Part shown: positions 46,518 through 59,640 of the stretch, in pieces
Layout of the letters: every line of letters starts with the position of its first letter
Numbering within the stretch: position 1 is the stretch's first letter
NCBI GenBank assembly: GCA_018857735.1
Contig: JABMCL010000338.1
Span: forward strand, 115,001-179,000
Direction of reading: 5' to 3'
DNA from: Alviniconcha marisindica
Lineage: Eukaryota > Mollusca > Gastropoda > Provannidae
DNA length: 64,000 nucleotides
Notes under the pieces: model-generated
Seen by the model: only the letters and a program-made list of their open reading frames with translations
Told to the model about the DNA's origin: nothing
Database searches by the model: none
Position numbers and translations under genes: made by a program

Positions 46518-48060
46518 GTGGATGAAACAGGTAGGGTATGGTTTTTTGAAGTTCACACAGTTGAGTTAAGTTTGTTAAATTTTGTTTTACTCATGACTGT
46601 ACCTAGAAAAGAGAACAGTGAACATATTATCATGACAATTTGTTTTGACATTTAAAAAAATATATTTTGTTGTTGATAGTTTGATTATTGTTATTCTGTT
46701 ACTGTTTTTGACCTGGGTGTAAAAGAAAAGAGTGCCTGTAAACATGATGATCAGTGTACTTTGTGTGCTTTGCACACAGACTACTTTTTGCATCTTTAGA
46801 CCTGATTATGAGGGAAACAACTGACACATTTACAGTCTTGACAAAAACATTTTATGTAACCACTTATTCAGACTCTTTAATTAAGTCAAGGGAGATCTTT
46901 CAAATTTGAGTTTGCATTTGAGTTCACATTGACTCCCTTCACCTTTACACTTTTGTTATTATTATTTTTATTTTTTTACCTTGATCAGATTTCTGAACCA
47001 CAGCATTGTTTGGAAAAATAAAACTGAAAGGTTTTTGTTGTTGTTTTTATTTTACTAGATTGTCTTTAGTTAAGCCTGTGCAGTCAGCAGGACATTACAG
47101 TCCAGTTACTGAGTAACTCTGTTTGATGAGTTCTTGTCAATTCTTGCATAATCATTACAGGACATGATCATTTACAATGCTTCAGGTAACTCACTGTGAG
47201 CATTACATGCCTTCACCATCAAGCAACTTTATTATATGCAGGTAAGGGAGCACCTGTATGGTCATAACATTCATATATTATAAACATGGTCTATCAGTTT
47301 CACGCCTGCAGAAGTTAAACATTTTCTACAAGCCCACCAGGTTAGGGAATATGAAAAATCCACTAGTCTGAAGGCCCCCCTCCCCTGTCCCCCTTTGCCA
47401 TTTTTTATTGAAAACTTGTTTCAGATTTAATTTCAGCCAAATTTGTTGCAGGTTTAGCTAGTAAATAGTGACAACATTGTATTACAGATGAAGTGTATCA
47501 CAGAGAGCACTGCTCTAATTGTTTTCTTAGGTGATCAAAAAGATTTTAAATCAGAGACATCATAGGGCAACATTTTAACTCACCCAGTGGGTTGGTGGCC
47601 TTTGGTCTCGGCTTGCCCAGAGGCTTCTGTACTGGGTAACTGAGCAGCTGTATTTCTGCAGCCCTGATCATTCCTGATGCTGATGATGTGAATGTTTTTC
47701 TTCTATTTTTCTTTTGTTTTATTCTGACTAATGAAATCTAAAAGGATGTCTGCTGTTACCCTTCTGTCTGGAATCTCAGGGCTGTCATTTGATTCCCATT
47801 TCCTATCTCCTCTCTTTTTTTACTGTCTAACCATCTTGCTCTTTCTGTCTTGTCATTTTCCTGTTAATGTCCATTAACCACACTTATTTTCCTCCAGAAA
47901 ATTCTCCATTTCATTTGTTTGTTAAGAGATAGTTTTTTTTGTATGGCTCTTGTTGAGTCGCTAGTAGATCATATTTGGTATGTGCAGCTTGCTGACAAAT
48001 GGCACTGGAATTTGCCAATATGTGTCTTTGTTTCTGTCCAGTCCTTTAAAAACAAAAGTT
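46518..48060 (+). other. 3' region of the DUF1761 gene
   Basis: Poly(A) signal AATAAA at 47017-47022. AT-rich with polypyrimidine runs. No further gene seen. Confidence 0.5.
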
Positions 48061-48082
48061 AAAAAAATAAAAATAATGAATG

Positions 48083-48733
48083 AGTCATGAAGAAATACTT
48101 CAGCTGTAACTTGCAACTGGATAGTCTTGTATGTTTGTGAATAATTATCCGTTTTCTGTTTTGTTTTGACAATGAATATGATGATCTGAGTCACTTTATG
48201 TTTAGATTGATGTTATGCAATAAGTGTACCATATTTCAGTAACATCCTTAGGCAATGTTTATGTTTGATCCAGCATTAATAAATTAAATGGAATGGTCAA
48301 CAATACCAGCATGTCCTGGTCTTATGCACTTTTTAACAAGGCAGTATTGAAAGGACTAACTCTTTAAAAAATGTGTGTTTATTTTTGTAGGGATTGGTTT
48401 TGTGAACTTTGGTTTACATATAATACGACTTTATGAGAAGAATTTTTGAATGGCATTTGCTTGTGACAGAGTTTGGTTGTCTTGAGGTGACCTTGTTGTG
48501 GTTGACAGGAAGTTAAAATCCAATAACTGAGTAATGAAGAAATACTTAAGCTATAACTTGCAGCTGGATAGTCTTGTATGTTTGTGGATTATTATACTTT
48601 TTAGTTTTTTGGTTTGTTTTTAAACAATGTGTATGATGATCTGAGCCACTTTACAATCAGGTTAATGTTATGCAATAAATGTGCCATATTTTAATAACAT
48701 CCATAGGCAATGTTTACATTTGATCTGGCATTA
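48083..48733. repeat. Direct duplication of ~205 bp, copies 444 bp apart
   Basis: Copies 48083-48282 and 48527-48733 share GGATAGTCTTGTATGTTTGT, TATGATGATCTGAG and GTTATGCAATAA, with about 10-15% differences by eye. The segment between contains a CCTGAGGTGACC-like dispersed repeat. Confidence 0.9.
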
Positions 48734-49439
48734 AACAGCAAATATTTGTTTTATTCAGTATTTAATTATTAAAGTGATAGCATTGCAGGCGTTTGATTGC
48801 TTTTCATGTTGACCTTCACAGTCACAGAGCTAAATTTCCACTTAGTTCATATGCTTCTTTGTTTTGTTTTTGTACTGTCCTATTTTTACACATTTCTGTA
48901 TTGTGTTTTTATACATTGTTTACACATTTATAAACTGGGGTGGGTTTTTAATGGCAATTTTGCACAAGGCAAGGTTTTGGTCCTTGTGTTTTAGTTTAAA
49001 AATGTGTCCAGATTATTTTTGTTTCCTTTTGCTAATGTTGAGTTTGAATGCATCACAGCACAAATGGCAGTACTGGAAAGCTACATTTAGGCACGAAACT
49101 ACCTTTGTGAAGTACTTTCCAAGTTGTCCGTAAAAGGATAGAAACTTAAATCACATACTTCAGGTTATGCCCAAAGCACCAGTACACAAGCAAGACTCAT
49201 TATGTGTGAAGAATGTTTTTGATAGAAGTGATCTGATGTTGAAATCAATATGAGTTTGAAGTGAGTGGAGGCTGAAACTATTGAAAGAAAAAGGCACCTC
49301 TTTTTGAGTGTGCCTTTGGTTTGCTTTCAAGTTTCATGGTAAAAATAATCGGAACTAAGAAATAACTGGACACAGTTTTTGCTTACTGTGCATAATTTGA
49401 GATATCCAGGTTTTGAAGTGCAGCGATGTTTTTAAGAGC

Positions 49440-49700
49440 GATGTCCAAAACATTTGGATGTTGTTCTTTTTCCTAAGCTGCTCTTTCTGTCTGGAGTTCT
49501 GCCTTGTGAAATTAAACACATTCGACTGTGTTTAAAACCACTGAAGACCCATCTATTTAAAATCTACAGCTGCTTTTTTAACATTTGTGTTCGATCTTTG
49601 TGTATGTATACATGACAAACATGTGTTGTGGATTTTGTAGAAAGGGTTGACATGTAAGAAGAGTTTTGAAATGTGCATGTGTTTATGACAATTTGACCAT
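49440..49700 (+). mobile_element. LINE 3' end remnant
   Basis: One frame reads EIKHIRLCLKPLKTHLFKI, the C-terminal L-K-T-H-L-F motif of non-LTR reverse transcriptases. The following GTGTTTATGACAATTTGACC region recalls other repeats near 48.45 and 56.6 kb. Confidence 0.6.
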
Positions 49701-50469
49701 CCTGAGGTGATGATGCAGCTTTATTCAAAGGACACTAAAATATTATTTTTGAGATTTTTAAACATTCTCTGTCTTTTGATAAGTGGTGTTATTTTGAAAA
49801 GGAAAAACAACAGTGACCCCCTGTACATCACAGGAACATGCCCCAAATCAGTTCAGAGGATGTTGAATATGCTGCATATTATGTATGCTCATGAGGATGT
49901 AACATAGAAGTATCCCTGGGGAGAAAATATGTTGGTCCAATATTGTTAAGATGTACATGATGAGTTTTTCATTTGAGAATGATTTTCTGTTTTAGAGGCT
50001 CTTTTTTTCTCTCTTCATATATTTAACAAATGTAATAATATGTAGCTTTTTATGCATGTAGCTTTTTTATGCAGTTCATCGCTGTTCAGTCAGCAGCCTT
50101 TTTTCTTCTTCTTTTTCAAAGTAGATTCTGTATAAGTAGATTTTGTTTACAAAAAAATTGAATAAACATTTACAACTCTTTTGGTGTATTCTTGTCAGAT
50201 TGTTTTTGGCTGATGTATGTGCATTCACTTAAAAGCTTTGCAGTTTCATCAGACACAAAAACTGTTATAATAGTATGCAGTGTTGATGCTAGGCTCTCAG
50301 ACTCCAAAGTCTGTAGGTCCAACAGTTAATTTGAGCTCATCTCATTTGTTCATGATTTAGTTCGCTTCTATTTTGAAACCAATTCTTATACTTTTTTCAT
50401 TTGATAGCCTCTTCACATGATTTATTCCACCAAACATTACCAGTAGATTTGTTAGTATATAAAATAAAA

Positions 50470-50720
50470 ACCTTCCCCCTTCCTCTCCAAGAGAAACCCT
50501 CTCTGGACTCATTCAAGTGTTACCTAAAAACATTTCTTTTGCCAAAACTGTAGACCTGCCATGTTTTCCAGTCCATGCTGCTGTCTTCATCCGTCTCAAG
50601 TCTGCTGCCTATTTTAAGTTGTGTAAATTAAGCTTTGTATAGTCGGTATGCTCGTGTGTGTGGATGCCTCAGTGTGTACACATAGAATAGTCTCTTATTG
50701 TTCATCTTAGTGGCTCTGCT
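50470..50720 (+). mobile_element. LINE 3' end and 3' UTR
   Basis: A frame reads KPSLDSFKCYLKTFLLPKL and stops at TAG 50551-50553. The next 150 bases (CTGTAGACCTGCCATG..., GTGTAAATTAAGCTTTGTAT) are shared with 57480-57590. Confidence 0.7.
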
Positions 50721-51627
50721 CTTTTTAGTATTTAATTTAGCTCTTTTTTTCTTATGATTCCTGCTGTTCTGTTCCTTCTTGCACTTCATACTTTTTTTCA
50801 TGAGTGCTTCTTTGTAGTTCATTTGTCTTAATCCAAGTTCTTAATCAAGTCAATGGTTCTGTTCCTTTCAGCATGTCAAAAGGAGCCTTTCTGTTCAGAG
50901 TGCTTATACACAATTGAATATGCTAAAGTTGAACACGCTGGGGATTTTTTTTCTTCTTCTTCAAGTTTATCGATGGATAAGTCGAACCTTGAACAAAGTA
51001 CTTCAACTTAAGTGATTTTGTTTGTTGTTTTTGTTTGCTTGTTTTCAGCCAACTTTGCTTTGGAAACAGATTATTGATTCTTCTCTTTCTTTATCATTTG
51101 CTCGTGACGTAATCGTTGGTGCAGTCAAGCTTCATAAGTTTGGTTTGTGTTATCAGTGACGTAATAATGGCATCTGTGATGCATTTTGTAACAGTCTTGA
51201 CATCTGGCTGTGGTAGAGTGTTTTTAAATCTTGTGTGAAGTATAAGAAAAATATTCTCTGATAGTGCGCTTGTCAAATTTTTGTAATAGCACACGTCGCA
51301 GGAGGTGCACAACACATAAAACTGATGTGTTCTATGTTGCCACATGCGATTTGGTATCTGGTGTGCATCCAGTACTGTGTTAATAGGAGATTAACTCCAT
51401 GCATGTGTGTGTTCTCTGGTGCTATAATTATATGAATTGGTATCTTTCATATACACTCTACTGCATTAATCAGAGATCACCTGCATCCATATGTGTGTCT
51501 GTACACCATCCATGAAACAGAACAAATAATGAAGAGACAGAGAAACAATTTTTTTCTGCATGAATTGAAACAAACATTGTTTGCTCATACTGAGGATGGG
51601 AGGATCCTCCATCTAACATTAGTGGAG

Positions 51628-51995
51628 TGGGGATAGCTCAGTGGTTAGGGTGCCAGACTCACAATCAAAAGGACCTGGGTTTGAGTCCCCACAGGAGCGG
51701 TAGGAGAATTTTCTTCTCCATGGTCAGCTTTTTGTGCTGACTCTTACTTTGGTATCTTTTCCACCCCTGTGTTACCGCAGTCACACGTAAAATATCCTGG
51801 TCAATATGCCAAAAGTGCAGGTGGCAGGTTTAAGCTAAACTCATGCACCCTACCTATATGGCTTTGAATGAAGTGACACTTTAAACTGGTGCATGGCTGT
51901 GTGCGTCAAGACAGCAGCAGTTTTACATGCCACTAGCCATGCAACCACCAAATAGCACTACCACCTAGGTGGATATTAAAAAACATGCTATAAAA
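51628..51995 (+). mobile_element. tRNA-derived SINE, family A, + strand copy
   Basis: The head TGGGGATAGCTCAGTGGTTA holds an A-box TAGCTCAGTGG (51634-51644) and a B-box GGTTTGAGTCC (51678-51688). It ends with GGTGGATATTAAAAAACATG and an A-run. This is the same family as 24395-24820 (inverse). Confidence 0.85.
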
Positions 51996-52559
51996 AAAAA
52001 AAGTGTCATTCTCCTGAAAACTGGTCAAAATTGTGACATAGAGGGTAAAAATTCAAAGTATGAATTTTTTAATGCTATTATTTGGAAATGAAAGCTTGAC
52101 ATCTCGTGTACATAAATATAAGAAATAAATTGACAGGGTGACAGGAACTTGGTTAATTGTGCATTATGTTACATCATAGGTCAGTGTCTCGCGCATTACA
52201 GAAGATACCAGAAATGCATGAATAGAGTCGGGTCTAAAGTTAATAACCAATCGCACTTAATTATAATCTGTCTCATGTAGACATCATCACAAGTACAAAA
52301 GGATATACTTGAACCATTGACCAAAAAACTTAAACAAGTATATTCATTACAAAAGCAAGGTTCTTTCCACATTTTCTTGATTTGAACTGGTATTGACCCC
52401 TGCTTTAGATATCGGGATAACCAAGAGTGGCAGCAATCTAGTCCACAGTCCCCCAAGCCATATTCTCTGTCTTATGCCCTGTGTAAAAGCAAGAAAATCT
52501 TTTCACTGTCTTACCCTGTCTTGTGATGATGTACCATGAAACTAATTTGGATTGCAAAA

Positions 52560-53400
52560 GTTTCAGTATTTCTGAAGGTCTAGTAGAAATGATTGTGGCT
52601 TTGACCTTGAACATAGCAAAATAATATTTCTGAATGATACTCTGGCTGATGATGATGCATCATCATACTAAGTTTGACCGATCAGAGATATTGTCCAGGC
52701 AAACATTCACTGAAGTTCAGAACCCTCACTGTGACCGTGACCTTGAATACAGCAAAGCAACCTTTTCACAAGACACTCGAGCTTATGAACATGCATTGTT
52801 AAACTAAGTTGGTCGCCCCCAAAAATAAGCAGTTCAGAACATATAATAGAAATAGTCATATTTGATTGTATGAACCAAAATTCAGTTACTTTGACCTTGA
52901 AGATAGAAATCCATTTTTCGCATATGATGCTCTGGCTTATAATGATGTCTTACCATACTGGGTTTTGCACATCCCTAATAAGCCGTATGGTTTCTGTGGA
53001 CGTTAAGCACCATGTTTACTTACTGGGTTTGGTTACAAATGGTTCAGCGATGCATAAAATATCATCCAAACTAACATTAACTGAAACTGTTAACCTTGGC
53101 TGTGGCACTGACCTTGAACACAGAAATCCAACATTTTCACTGGACACTTCTTTGCTTATGATAATCTACACTCAAATTGAGTTTGGTTGCAAAAGACTCA
53201 CTGGTTTAGAACTAATAAAAGACATAGTAGAAACTGCCGTATTTTGATTATATGAGCCCACACTGTGACCTTGACCTTGAAGATAGAATCCCATTTTTTC
53301 GCATGACATTCCGGCTCATGGTGGTGCACCACAATGCCAAGTTTGGTTACAAAAGATTGCAAACAAACACTCAGCCGAGTGGGAACAAATATATGTCATG
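52560..53400. repeat. Degenerate repeat with recurring TGACCTTGA sites
   Basis: TGACCTTGA occurs at 52602, 52738, 52892, 53109, 53266 and 53272, in units that also share AGTTTGGTTGCAAA, CACTGTGACC and CCATTTTTCGCA. A SINE-B-like tail (52970-53020) interrupts the array. Confidence 0.8.
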
Positions 53401-54189
53401 AGCGTTACATCCCTCATCCCTGTGGTGTCCACAGTGCTTTCTCTTTTCTAGTAAAATAAGACACTGCACACAGCACAAAAAGAGGTCAAATGTTACTACC
53501 ACAAGTCAGCTGGTGTGGACTGGTACATTAGGGTAGGTCGAAAGTCAATGGTACAAGCAGAAATAATTATTTTGTGTGCTCGCATGTTACACCATTGTAA
53601 GACACCACGTCAACCACCCCTGAAAAAATGACTGTAATTTATTTTGTGTCTATTTTTTTGTCATCAAACAAGCATTAAAAATAAGGTAAAATGTAGTTAT
53701 CTGATGTAGCTGATGAAAAAAAGACAGTTTTATGGTTTCCGTTGTGAACAAGTCACAATATCGTGATACACACTCAGTAACATGCAAGACATCGGTAACA
53801 TGCAAGACACTGATTATCTTTCCTTTGTTTGGAGCTGTTAATAGCAAGCAAAACACAATAAATACCATTTGTATGTAAGAACTGGCCTCCTTCTTTTTCA
53901 TGAAACCTGTTTTTATTCAATCATGAATGATTCCAAGGAAATATCTGCGATCAGCTAACCTTCCCAAAGCCATGTCACAAATGGCGGCCATGAAATGTCA
54001 CGATTTTTACCAAAAAAGGCTCATAGCGCAAGAAATAATGATGCATTTACCTATTGTGGCATTTCCCTTATTTCTCCAAACACATTACACCAGAAATATA
54101 GCGGTAGTTTAAAAAGTTTCATGTTTTAGTTGAATTTTTATTTCATCAGGTCCAGTTTTCAGGAGAATGACCCATATAAAAAAGAAGAA

Positions 54190-54290
54190 GAGAGGATACA
54201 GTCACTCATTCAGAACCACATGCGACATGAGCGCAATGAGTCTGCTTGAGAGCAGAGAATAGCGCAATATTATGAATATAAAAGCCGTCA
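54190..54290. mobile_element. SINE family A 3' fragment
   Basis: GAGTCTGCTTGAGAGCAGAG and AATAGCGCAATATTATGAAT match the tail of the family-A copies at 24.4 and 63.8 kb. Confidence 0.55.
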
Positions 54291-54639
54291 ATAATAATGT
54301 TAAGTGCAGTGTGTGATAGCCACAAGAAGGGTGTGGGGTCAACCCATGGAGGGTCAAGGGCTGGTATACCAGAATCAATGATCAGCAAACCTTTGATCAG
54401 GACAAAGCATTCGCATCATCATATAATAAACCCAAACCAAGCTGTCTACAGACTGGCCAGAACAATAACATACAACCACCACCAACCTAGAGGGTTTATG
54501 TTGCAAAGTTTGTAGGTGGGAATCTGGGAGCATTTAAAATTCAAATACACTTGAAATGCTTGGCTTTGTCTTTTCTGAGTGGGAAAAGGGGAAAAGAAAT
54601 TCAGCTGGGTTGAAATTCGACTCAAATCCTTTTTCAAGC

Positions 54640-55080
54640 ATATGAAAGATTAAAAAGAATGCTTATTTATTATGTTGTAGACGCACAATCTACAATTTTT
54701 TGGGGGTAATCCTCTTTGTCAAGCTACAAAACGACACTTAAACAGTTAAACAGTTAAAAATGATAAAAAAATGAGACGAGAAAGGGAAAAAACTTTTTTT
54801 TTTATTTTTTAGTTGAGTTGTTTTCCTGTCCAGTGCTTCTTCATAAAAGATTCAAAAGAATGCTTATTTATTATGACCTGGACACCCAATCTGCAAATTT
54901 TCCTCAAGCTGCAAAACAACACTTAACAGTTAAACGGTTAAAAACAATGAAAAATGCATTGTTTTTAACCGTTTAAATGTTGTTTTGTAGCTTGACAAAG
55001 GGAACGACCCTGAAAATTTGCAGATGTGTGTGTCCAGGTCATAATAAATAAGCGTTCTTATGAATCTTTTATTAATTCTC
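54640..55080. mobile_element. Foldback element cluster with a near-perfect palindrome
   Basis: Arms 54843-54951 and about 54958-55072 are inverted copies around a spacer of a few bases (AATGCTTATTTATTATGACC against GGTCATAATAAATAAGCGTT). A third, diverged copy lies at about 54650-54760 in direct orientation to the left arm. Confidence 0.8.
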
Positions 55081-55089
55081 CTCTTTTTT

Positions 55090-57470
55090 TACTTGTCCAT
55101 TGTAAAATTAGTCACACAAAGAGCAGCTTTGGTCAGGAAATACAAAGGTTTGGCCGATACAAAGTTTGACTGAAGCTTTTTGACATAAGCGTATTTGAAG
55201 AAAAAAAAGTTGGGTCATAGCCTGAATTCAGTCCCATGTCACAAATGATAAGATAAAAGCATAAAATGTGAACATGCTTTTTATTGAATGGGATGACACT
55301 GGTCTATATGTTGAGGGATTTTGAACATGGGTTGATTCAGTTCACTGTGAAGCGCAGCTGGCAACCGGCATTGACTGGGGACTATTGATCTGAACAGTGT
55401 AGTGTATAATGTACAAAAATGATCCTTGCCACTTGCACACCAGTCACCTGGAAAGCTTGTGTAGCTTTCCTGAAAATGATGAAGGGAAGCTATTACTTGG
55501 TCCAGAATGTTGGATGCATGAGCTAGCCGCCCATCGCTTACCTCCCTTCAGTGGCAGATTGCTTCATCGAAACGCTGCAGCAAGGCTAAAAAATCTACGA
55601 AGTTCAGGCAGTGTTTGCGCTTTGTTTATTTTACTGTCAAGCTTGTATACCCTTGATGACGTGATTGACTCGTGGCTTGTTACAGCTAAGCTGCGATTAT
55701 TACTAAACTCTGAATGGTTGCACCTTGAGCTGTCAGCAGAAAGTCTGTGATTCTGGTTTGGTGGAAACACACAGGCAGAAGCAATCAACATGACAAAAAC
55801 AAAACTGGGGCAAATTATCAAACGAGGGACAGACAAAAAGACATTACATAAAAATAAAAATAAAACGACTAGGGTGTGTGCCATCAGGATCCGAGTGACG
55901 GAGTGACCCGTGCGATCGACAGGCCTTTAAAATCCAGTTACTAACTGGATCTGACGAAGATGGCTGGACGTAAACGACGAACAGAAGATGAAGCTGAAGT
56001 GTTGTTTTACCGGCGTCCACAGAAACCGTAGGTTTATTAGGGACGGGGAGCCCAGGACGTCCACCTCGACTTTCACACAGCTCCTGAGCTCTGCGAACAG
56101 AAGATGAATTATTCCTCATGAAAAGGGGGACGACGACATCACCTAAATATTTGCTGGTGTTTCGCGGATTGTGCAAAGATGGCTGTAGAAGGCTCTTGTG
56201 AGCTACCATTTTTCAAATCAGTCACTCCTGCAATGTAATATTTGTCTCCACCGATTGCATAAACTACGGTTAAAATGATCCTTCCAAACATTCCAGGCAT
56301 TCATTTAACACACCCCAACCTCAACCAGATAAGTACATTTTCATTTATCAGTTTATAACTTCCCCAAAATTCACTTGTTTTGTATTGCATTAAATAGGCG
56401 ATCTTTTTAACCATTTATGCATTTGGATCTTGTTTTAGAACGCTAGTAGTCATCCACGGTTCAGTTGTTTTCTTTTCTCCACTGATTTAGCACAATTGAC
56501 TGTAATTAACTCAGCATCTCGCCATGGCAGTGCATTCAAAATTTGTTTTATATTTGTGTAGGGATTTATTTTGTGGATTTGACTTCAGGACATTAATGAG
56601 AGGAGTTTTGAAAGTATGGGTTTGCGTATGACAGAAAGTGATTGCCCTGATGTGACCCTGTGTCCTGTGATGATGATGAAGTGATGCTTAATGTCCTCAG
56701 ATGTCAGTTGACATATTAGGGACAAGTTGTGACCAATGCCGAAGCACGGTTCAATAATTCTTTACGTCCACGGAAACCAGAAGGCTCGTTAGGACGGACA
56801 GCTCAGGACGGCCACCTCGACTCTCACACAGCTCCTGAACTATGTGTCCTGTGACAATAGATTAGGCCCTATGTCTACGTGTGTATAATGTTCGCGGATG
56901 GTGTGTGCTGGCGCATTGAGTTTTTGTTTTGCAAAAGGATCTGCGCTCTATAAGAGATATCCATTGTTATTATTATTATTGTTATTATTATTATGCGTGT
57001 ATTATGAATAAAAGCCTTACAATGATGTGCTTGGCAAATAACAACAAAGAAAAAGAAACAAAAAAGTGCCGGGTTCAAAAACATTTCAGATGTCACGGCC
57101 ACGCGCGAAAGTTGTTATTTCAGTCTCTTAAATACTAATCTTTGCAAACAGATGGTTGAGGCTTTGTTTAAAAACCCCAGCGTGAAATGAAATAAATGAA
57201 ATCTCTTAGGTTTCAGTTCGTTCAAGTCTTGCCAAAATGGAAGGCGAACATTGAACCTTTTGGTCGCATTCCATCTTAGCGAGACTTCACCAACCGACAG
57301 CTATACGACATGCTCGCATTCCACCGTGGCGAGATTTGAACCAACCAGAAGGTAAAAGAGATTTGACTATTCTTTTGTTGAAAGGGTCTACCGCCTTAAA
57401 TTGCTAGTTGTTTTGTACTGTCCCTTCATACTGGTTGACTGGGCGCAAAAACAAAACAAACAAACGTTTT
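55090..57470. other. Intergenic repeats, no gene recognised
   Basis: Holds a 113-codon open frame (55409-55750 +) without recognisable domains and inverted dispersed-repeat copies at 56005-56095 and 56680-56850. A LINE/SINE-like tail (TCTGCGCTCTATAAGAG..., (ATT)n) lies at 56935-56995. Confidence 0.5.
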
Positions 57471-57474
57471 TTCC

Positions 57475-57806
57475 CCCCAGAACTGTAGACCTGACATGTT
57501 TTCTGTTCCGTACTGCTGTCTTCATCCATCTCGAGTCTCTGTTGCCCGTTTTAAGCTGTGTAAATTAAGCTTTGTATAGTCTTTATTGCTCGTGTGTGCG
57601 GGTGCCTATGTCTTGATCTTGATCTTCATACGTCACTGGACCTGACTTTAGATATAAATGCGACGGGAGGGGAGTGCGCGCGTGCAAATCAGGTGGTACT
57701 TTGGGTGACGATCCGTTGCTTGATGTCCTCAAGTGTGGGGGCCTTCATTTGGTTGTCACTGAGGTGGTTCCAATCGGTGGTGGTGCGGTGTCTGTGGTGT
57801 GTGTGT

Positions 57807-57855
<49 letters not shown>

Positions 57856-57950
57856 ACGCGCGCTTGCTTGCTTGCTTAGAATAGTCTACGGACAAGATTT
57901 GGCGCTTTATAAATACTTTTATTATTATTATGATTATTATAAAAAAACAG
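57475..57950 (+). mobile_element. LINE 3' UTR, interrupted, with (GT)n and (ATT)n tail
   Basis: 57480-57600 matches 50545-50670. The tail resumes at 57881 (GAATAGTCTACGGACAAG...GCGCTTTATAAATAC) and ends in (ATT)n. The insert 57601-57880 carries a (GT)n tract (57796-57855). Confidence 0.6.
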
Positions 57951-58969
57951 GCTACTACTATTTGTACTGTCCCATCAACAACAACAAAAGAAGCTTTATT
58001 ATTATTATTACTAATATTATTATATATATTTTAACGTTTAGTAAGCCAATTTTTATCTGAAAATTTTATCCCCCCTTTATTTTTTTTTTATTTTTTTTTA
58101 TTTTTTTATAATACTGTTAGACAACGTTGAAATATACTTTTCGGTAAGCATATATGCTATAGGCGTTGGTCAAGAAAGAATCTCAGTGTAGTCTTATTCA
58201 GTTCGGCCCGAGCAAGACCCACATTGATCAACAACCCCGTACATTGTAATGATTATAACGGACATTTACGATGCGCCTGACCTATCGGGGAATACGACAG
58301 CGCTAAGCGCGTACGGTAACAAATCACTATAATCAGTAAAATCTATGACAGCACACCCACGCCGACGCGCACGGGCGCGCACAGTATTATATTCACAGAG
58401 AGGAAAATATGCCAGAGGGACCAGAGCAACAGATTAGAAGCTTTTTCTTCTTTGTTGTTGTTGTTGAAAGAGAGGAGATTTTTGGCTCCGTCTAAATGAT
58501 ATTAGACGGCTGAGACTCGGAATGGCGAAGACGTTAAGGAAGATCATTCCACAGAGCGGGAGAGGCATATGAGAATCAGCTTTGACCTGGTTGAACGGCG
58601 TTCAACAAAACGTGTAAGGTAAACGCTCGTTTAGCGTGTAACTTACTCGGTACTGAAAAGAACAAGAAACCGAATCGACAACTTGTCAAAGACTACACAA
58701 GATTCCATTTGGACTGTAAAAAGAAAAACCACCATAACAGATGGACACAACAAGTACTGACAATTCTAACTTTGCCATGGTGATTTCATTACAGGATTCT
58801 TATTTCCAGTGTGAGGGTACTCGTGAAGGGCTGCACGCGCGCGCGTGCACGCACGCCAATAGGCCCTACTTCTTTGCCGGCCAAGTTCATTTCTGATCCT
58901 TTCCGGCTTCGTCATTCACTCTTTTAGTCTGATCCATGGTTGGTTCCTAACACTGGCAAACCTTTTTAG

Positions 58970-59043
<74 letters not shown>

Positions 59044-59640
59044 TCGCGCGCGCAAACCCGGGTACACGAGTTCCAAAACTTTCAACTTTTTTTTTTTTTT
59101 TTTTTTTTTTTGTGCACTCCAAGTAAGCGACACCTGTGATTTAAGAGGTAATCGCGTGTCTATCTCCCTGTACCCATCCGCCAAAAAAATCTAGTCCCGG
59201 TATCGGCTTTTCCGCTCTTTGACTTTTCTTCATAGACTGGGAGGAAACCCGAAACGCACACGCAGCAAAAATTACACCTTGCGTTACAGGCACCGCAGCC
59301 GGCGAAACAGAACCGATATCAAATGATACTCCGATTAATTGGGCGAGATTAAATGGGCGGGAGTCTAAATTTCGGTCCTACGTGCAGGGTGTCCCCGGTG
59401 CATGTTTTTTGTCGTTTAATTGGGGTGCAATAAAATTTGTGGGGAAAGACGAGGGGTGTCATTGTCGGATATAAAACAGAGGTGTTTTGTTGTTAGGACG
59501 AGAAAGGAACCCCTCATAAACTGTCCTTACATGTCAGACTTCCTACAGGTGCGAACCCCCGTTTCAGATTACGATTTATAGGATTCTTCTAGTGTGCGGT
59601 TGGGAGGGTGTGTGTGGTGTGGTGTGGTGTGGTGTGGTGT
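57951..59640. other. Intergenic DNA, no gene recognised
   Basis: Contains (GT)n at 58971-59040, a T-run at 59083-59111, T-rich runs near 58080-58105 and a (GGTGT)n patch at 59613-59640. Confidence 0.5.

Noticed and set aside
51628..51700. A functional tRNA gene on the + strand
   Set aside because: Same reason: it is the head of a 370-base SINE with relatives in the window.
55409..55750. 113-codon + strand open frame
   Set aside because: No domain recognised, no clear splice sites, and an antisense frame of similar length; kept only as a note in the stretch entry.
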